Shown here: one piece after another, positions 60,257-64,000 of the stretch | Layout of the letters: every line of letters starts with the position of its first letter | Position numbering within the stretch: position 1 is the stretch's first letter | Source of the DNA: Mangrovicoccus sp049603835 | Lineage (GTDB): Bacteria; Pseudomonadota; Alphaproteobacteria; Rhodobacterales; Rhodobacteraceae | DNA: 64,000 bases | Assembly (NCBI GenBank): GCA_049603835.1 | Contig: JBMYSZ010000003.1 | Location: 214,176 to 278,175, forward strand | Reading direction: 5' to 3' | Made by a program: the position numbers and the translations under genes | The notes under the pieces: model-generated | Database searches by the model: none | The model's input: only the letters and a program-made list of their open reading frames with translations | What the model was told of the DNA's origin: nothing

Positions 60257-61750
60257 ATGGATCTGATCGAGCAAATTCTGTCCATATTGCAGATGCTATT
60301 TGTTCTCGCCGTGGGGATTGGGGCGGCGGCGGCTGTGGCCTTTTATTTCATCGACCGAGTGCAGACTGAAGATGCGATCCGCCGCAATTACCCGCTTTTG
60401 GGGCGGTTTCGGGCGCTATTTAGCAAGCTGGGAGAATTTTTCCGCCAATATTTCTTTGCCATGGATCGCGAAGAATATCCGTTCAACCGGGCGCAGCGGG
60501 AATGGGTCAACCGCGCGTCAGAGGGCAAAAGCAACACGATTGCATTCGGCTCGACCCGCAATATCGAAGTGACCGGTACGCCGATTTTTGTGAACTCCGC
60601 TTTCCCGCCGCTGGACGAAGAAGCCAGCCCCGCCGCGCCGATGGTGATCGGGCCTGATGCGAAGATCCCTTTTGTGGCCCGCTCGATTTTCAATATTTCC
60701 GGCATGAGCTATGGGGCGATTTCCAAACCCGCTGTCCAGGCGCTTAGCCATGGGGCGAAACAGGCCGGGGTCTGGTTGAATACCGGCGAAGGCGCGATTT
60801 CGCCCTATCACCTAGAGGGTGGCTGCGATCTGGTGTTTCAGATCGGCACTGCGAAATATGGCGTGCGCGATGCAGATGGCCATTTGAGCGACACTAAACT
60901 CGCAGAGGTGGCAGCGATCGAGCAGGTCCGCATGTTTGAAATCAAGGTCAGCCAAGGCGCAAAGCCCGGCAAGGGCGGGATTTTGCCCGGCACCAAGATC
61001 ACCGAGGATATTTCCAAAGTGCGCGGCATTCCCATGGGCAAAGACAGCTATTCCCCCAACCGCCATGCGGAAGTGCATAATTGGGACGAGCTTTTGGATT
61101 TCATCAATCATGTGCGCGATATCACCGGCAAACCCGTGGGGATTAAGCTTTGCATCGGCTCGCCGGACGGGATCCGCGATCTTTTCGTGACGATCAATAA
61201 TCGCGGCCAAGCCTCGGCGCCGGATTTCATCACTATCGATGGCGGCGAAGGCGGAACAGGTGCAGCGCCTATGCCGTTGATGGATTTGGTGGGTATGCCC
61301 GTGCGAGAGGCTTTGCCGCGAATGGCCGATATCCGGGCGGAATACGGGCTGACCGACCGGATCCGGCTGATCGCCTCGGCCAAGCTGATCAATCCTGGCG
61401 ATGTGGCTTGGGCCTTAGCGGCGGGGGCGGATTTCGTTGTCTCGGCGCGAGGCTTTATGTTCGCGCTTGGCTGTATCCAGGCGCTGAAATGCAACAAAAA
61501 CACTTGCCCCACCGGTATCACCACCCATGACCCCCGCTTTCAAAAGGGCTTGGTTGTTGAGGATAAGATCGAGCGCGTGGCCAATTACGCCTCTAATTTG
61601 GTGCATGAGGTGGAAATCATTTCGCATTCGGTCGGGGTGGCTGATCCGCGCCAGCTGCGCCGTAAACATGTGCGTTTGGTGCAGCCTAATGGCCGCTCGA
61701 TCCGAATGGATGCGCTTTTCCCCGAACCTCGGGCCGTGAGCGCAGCCTAA
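60257..61750 (+). CDS. FMN-binding glutamate synthase family protein
   Basis: 497 residues with AGGAGA eight bases before the ATG. One N-terminal membrane segment (LQMLFVLAVGIGAAAAVAFYF) is followed by a glutamate-synthase-like FMN/Fe-S barrel: ISGMSYGAISKPAVQALSHGA, GEGAISPYHLEGGCDLVFQIGT, GKGGILPGTKIT, FITIDGGEGGTGAAPMPLMD and the cluster Cys in LGCIQALKCNKNTCPTGITT (split). There is no glutaminase domain, so it is a GltB-like oxidoreductase of unknown substrate rather than true glutamate synthase. Confidence 0.88.
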   Translation: MDLIEQILSILQMLFVLAVGIGAAAAVAFYFIDRVQTEDAIRRNYPLLGRFRALFSKLGEFFRQYFFAMDREEYPFNRAQREWVNRASEGKSNTIAFGSTRNIEVTGTPIFVNSAFPPLDEEASPAAPMVIGPDAKIPFVARSIFNISGMSYGAISKPAVQALSHGAKQAGVWLNTGEGAISPYHLEGGCDLVFQIGTAKYGVRDADGHLSDTKLAEVAAIEQVRMFEIKVSQGAKPGKGGILPGTKITEDISKVRGIPMGKDSYSPNRHAEVHNWDELLDFINHVRDITGKPVGIKLCIGSPDGIRDLFVTINNRGQASAPDFITIDGGEGGTGAAPMPLMDLVGMPVREALPRMADIRAEYGLTDRIRLIASAKLINPGDVAWALAAGADFVVSARGFMFALGCIQALKCNKNTCPTGITTHDPRFQKGLVVEDKIERVANYASNLVHEVEIISHSVGVADPRQLRRKHVRLVQPNGRSIRMDALFPEPRAVSAA

Positions 61751-61912
61751 CCCGAAACCCATAGGGCCGAGCTTGGCATGATGCGGGCCAGCGCGCGAAA
61801 TATTACAAAAGCTTTCAATTTTCCGACAGGATTGTGAGGCTTGTTGTTTTGATCGCTGGCTTTGCCTGGCTATTTTAAGACCAAAGCCCATGCAAAGCCG
61901 AGGTCCGCGCCC

Positions 61913-62842
61913 ATGCCATCGAAATATATCCCGGATTTGAACTGGTCCGATGTCACTCCGAAAGCCGATTTCATGAACCGGCGCGCCTTGTTGCGGGGTG
62001 GTTTGGCGGCAGGGGCGATGTCTATCGCAGCCCCGGCTTTGGCCAAAATCGATGCAGCGCCAAGCGCGTTTTCCACTGACGCGACGCCCAATAGCTTCGA
62101 AGAGATCACATCATACAATAATTTCTATGAATTCGGCACCGGTAAGGATGACCCGAAACGCTATGCAGACGCTTTGCGGGTGGATCCTTGGGCCATTCAA
62201 GTAGACGGGCTGGTGGAGCGGCCGGGCTCTTATGATCTGGCGGATGTTTTGGGCGGCAAAGCTTTGGAAGAGCGGATCTATCGCTTCCGTTGTGTCGAAA
62301 CCTGGTCGATGATCGTGCCTTGGATTGGCTTTGAGCTCCGCGCATTCCTGGATCAGGTCGGAGTGCAGCCTGGTGCGAAATATGTGGCTTTTGAGACTTT
62401 GGCAGATCCCGACATGATGCGCGGAGTGCGGCTGCCGGTTTTGGAATGGCCTTACCGCGAAGGGCTTCGCCTGGATGAAGCGATGCATCCCCTCACCATC
62501 ATGGCCACCGGGCTTTATGGCGAGGAGATGCCAAAGCAAAACGGCGCCCCGATCCGTTTGGTGGTGCCGTGGAAATATGGCTTTAAGTCGATCAAATCCA
62601 TTGTGCGCATCACCCTGACTGACAAAGAACCCCCCACCAGCTGGAATATGGCGGCAGCGCGGGAATATGGCTTTTATTCTAATGTGAACCCGGAAGTTGA
62701 CCATCCGCGTTGGTCCCAAGCCACCGAGCGACGCATTGGCGGCGGGATATTTGCAAAGCGAAAACCGACGCTGATGTTCAATGGCTATGGGGAAGAGGTC
62801 GCAGGTCTGTATTCCGGGATGGACCTGGCCAAGAGCTACTGA
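61913..62842 (+). CDS. msrP: Protein-methionine-sulfoxide reductase catalytic subunit MsrP
   Basis: 309 residues from ATG 61913. A Tat signal is visible (NRRALLRGGLAAGAMSIAAP). The molybdopterin-ligating Cys is in YRFRCVETWSMIVPWIGFEL, and KYGFKSIKSIVRITL and DHPRWSQATERRIG follow, as in MsrP. It reduces oxidised Met residues in periplasmic proteins with electrons from MsrQ. The Mo importer upstream fits. Its last seven bases overlap the antisense DUF2306 gene. Confidence 0.94.
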   Translation: MPSKYIPDLNWSDVTPKADFMNRRALLRGGLAAGAMSIAAPALAKIDAAPSAFSTDATPNSFEEITSYNNFYEFGTGKDDPKRYADALRVDPWAIQVDGLVERPGSYDLADVLGGKALEERIYRFRCVETWSMIVPWIGFELRAFLDQVGVQPGAKYVAFETLADPDMMRGVRLPVLEWPYREGLRLDEAMHPLTIMATGLYGEEMPKQNGAPIRLVVPWKYGFKSIKSIVRITLTDKEPPTSWNMAAAREYGFYSNVNPEVDHPRWSQATERRIGGGIFAKRKPTLMFNGYGEEVAGLYSGMDLAKSY

Positions 62843-63240
62843 CCGAACAGCACCTGATGCAGGATCCGGCCGGGCATGAGCGTGAAGGCGCCAGCAGTGA
62901 TCAAGCCGAGCACATAAATGCTGCGCATGGTCCAAGCATGACGTCGGATATTGCCCGGACGCGCGGCCTGGATCGCGATCAGCAGAAAGACAGCGGTCGA
63001 GACGGAGAGAATATGGATCAGGCTAAACCGCCCATCGCGGATTTCGGCAATCAAGAAGCTGCTGGCAATGACCACGGCCATCAAAACGACCCAGACCCAG
63101 CCGAATAGCCGATGCCGGTTTGTGCCTTTGACGGCCAAGAGTTGATAGCCGCCTAACAGGATCGCAAGCATGGCGCAGGCTGTATGAAGAATGATCGCCG
63201 GGCTGGCGGACAGAAGTGGCTCTAACACAGGAAATACCAT
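62836..63240 (-). CDS. DUF2306 family membrane protein
   Basis: 134 residues with four hydrophobic segments. The HRLFGWVWVVLMAVVIASSFL and RRHAWTMRSIYVLGLITAGA stretches with conserved His/Arg match DUF2306, a small family with cytochrome-like membrane topology and unknown function. It is encoded antisense, exactly between msrP and msrQ: its stop overlaps the msrP stop region and its start meets the msrQ start. Confidence 0.8.
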   Translation of the reverse strand: MVFPVLEPLLSASPAIILHTACAMLAILLGGYQLLAVKGTNRHRLFGWVWVVLMAVVIASSFLIAEIRDGRFSLIHILSVSTAVFLLIAIQAARPGNIRRHAWTMRSIYVLGLITAGAFTLMPGRILHQVLFGQ

Positions 63241-63869
63241 TGCGAAGTCTAGACCTGCCCCAAGCCGTAATCGGCGCCCGCAATAGCGTCAATGACGCGA
63301 TCCGCGCGCTGCCAGTGTGGCTTGTATATATAGTGAGCCTCCTGCCTGGGCTTTGGCTTTTCTATCTGGCGGTGGAAAATCGGTTGGGTATCGAGCCCAT
63401 CGAGGCGTTAGAACACCGGCTTGGGCTCATCGCACTGCAATTCTTGCTTGCTGGGCTGTGTATCACACCGCTGCGGCGCTTTGCGAGGCTGAACCTGCTT
63501 AGGTTTCGGCGGGCGATTGGGCTGATGGGCTTTTATTATCTCTGCGCGCATCTCTTGGTTTGGGCGGTCTTAGATGTCCAAAGCCTGGATAGGGTGATCA
63601 CGGATATTCTTAAACGTCCTTATATCACCATTGGTATGCTCGGCTTTGTTTTGCTTGTGCCGCTGGCTTTGACCTCGACCAATTGGGCGATCCGACGGCT
63701 TGGCGCTCTGAATTGGCGACGTCTGCACCGGCTGGTCTATGGCGCAGTAATTTTCGCGGGCCTCCATTTCGTGATGCTGCGAAAGGGCATTCAACTAGAG
63801 CCGGTGATCTATCTAGCGGTCGCTACGGTGCTGGTTGGACTGCGCTGGTATCCGGCGCGCCATGGCTGA
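63240..63869 (+). CDS. msrQ: Heme-binding subunit MsrQ
   Basis: 209 residues from TTG 63240, preceded by AGGA at seven bases; GTG 63216 is an alternative giving 217. Six membrane segments with conserved His of the ferric-reductase-like fold (LEHRLGLIALQF, YYLCAHLLVWAV, RLHRLVYGAVIFAGLHFVML). It hands quinone or flavin electrons to periplasmic MsrP. It is normally directly after msrP; here an antisense gene lies between. Confidence 0.9.
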   Translation: MRSLDLPQAVIGARNSVNDAIRALPVWLVYIVSLLPGLWLFYLAVENRLGIEPIEALEHRLGLIALQFLLAGLCITPLRRFARLNLLRFRRAIGLMGFYYLCAHLLVWAVLDVQSLDRVITDILKRPYITIGMLGFVLLVPLALTSTNWAIRRLGALNWRRLHRLVYGAVIFAGLHFVMLRKGIQLEPVIYLAVATVLVGLRWYPARHG

Positions 63870-64000
63870 GTGTTGAGGGTTTTCCCTGAATTGCCGCTGT
63901 CGTCCCTTCTTGGACGGGCTCTTTGGAGAATCTTTTCTTTCGTGATTTGCCTAAAGATCTTTCACATTTGTTTATTTGTGGGGTGATTTGGTGTTTGTTT
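63870..64000. other. Window end, no feature seen
   Basis: Non-coding sequence after msrQ, becoming rich in T and G. Nothing supported. Confidence 0.3.

Overview
The window looks like chromosomal DNA of an alphaproteobacterium of the Rhodobacterales (Rhodobacteraceae type). The assignment rests on gene order typical of that group: parB-parA-rsmG-mnmG-mnmE-rho around the origin; hrcA-grpE divergent from rph-rdgB-hemW; rsmB, heparinase-like gene, purH, lspA, DUF3035 lipoprotein and two M16 peptidases in one run; pckA divergent from chvI-hprK-rapZ-PTS IIA-HPr; and a methylsuccinyl-CoA-dehydrogenase-like enzyme. No taxonomic search was possible.

Layout. 1-4.1 kb: start of maeB, a GNAT acetyltransferase and mutS. 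4.1-5.4 kb: a palindromic intergenic element and an IS630-type insertion sequence that landed in the grpE stop codon. 5.4-10 kb: grpE, hrcA, rph, rdgB, hemW, DUF454. 10-17.5 kb: parB, parA, rsmG, mnmG, mnmE, rho, hemJ, all leftward, with three perfect parS sites inside rsmG and mnmG. 17.5-17.9 kb: an AT-rich gap with a DnaA box and two CtrA-type motifs, the likely chromosome origin. Genes point away from it on both sides. 17.9-20.7 kb: maf, aroE, coaE, dnaQ. 20.7-32.6 kb: a second copy of the palindromic element, then rmuC, mutL, M16 pair, DUF3035, lspA, purH, heparinase-like, rsmB. 32.7-40.3 kb: DUF1674, small secreted protein, dapB, rbfA, truB, an accessory islet (unknown membrane protein, DUF1643, YjhX), acyl-CoA dehydrogenase, TauE/SafE permease. 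40.4-46 kb: pckA, then chvI and the nitrogen-type PTS control genes. 46-51 kb: acyltransferase, an orphan beta-helix tailspike-like protein, YihY/BrkB, a LacI-type regulator, tRNA-Arg(CCT). 51.3-57.2 kb: a C-P lyase-type operon phnGHIJKLM behind a Pho box and a phnF remnant. 57.2-63.9 kb: modABC, a glutamate-synthase-like FMN enzyme and msrP/msrQ, with an antisense DUF2306 gene between the last two.

Most interesting observations. (1) PhnJ has lost three of the four cysteines that bind the [4Fe-4S] cluster and carry the thiyl radical in known C-P lyase, although the frame is intact and the operon is compact; the operon has no linked phosphonate transporter or phnN. This may be a divergent phosphonate or phosphoribosyl system that does not use radical SAM chemistry. 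(2) The gene where ChvG is expected encodes a short membrane protein with a histidine-kinase dimerisation motif but a degenerate ATPase domain. (3) A roughly 175-bp palindromic element occurs twice, both times between convergent genes. (4) The insertion sequence hit the grpE stop codon and converted TAA to TAG without changing the protein.
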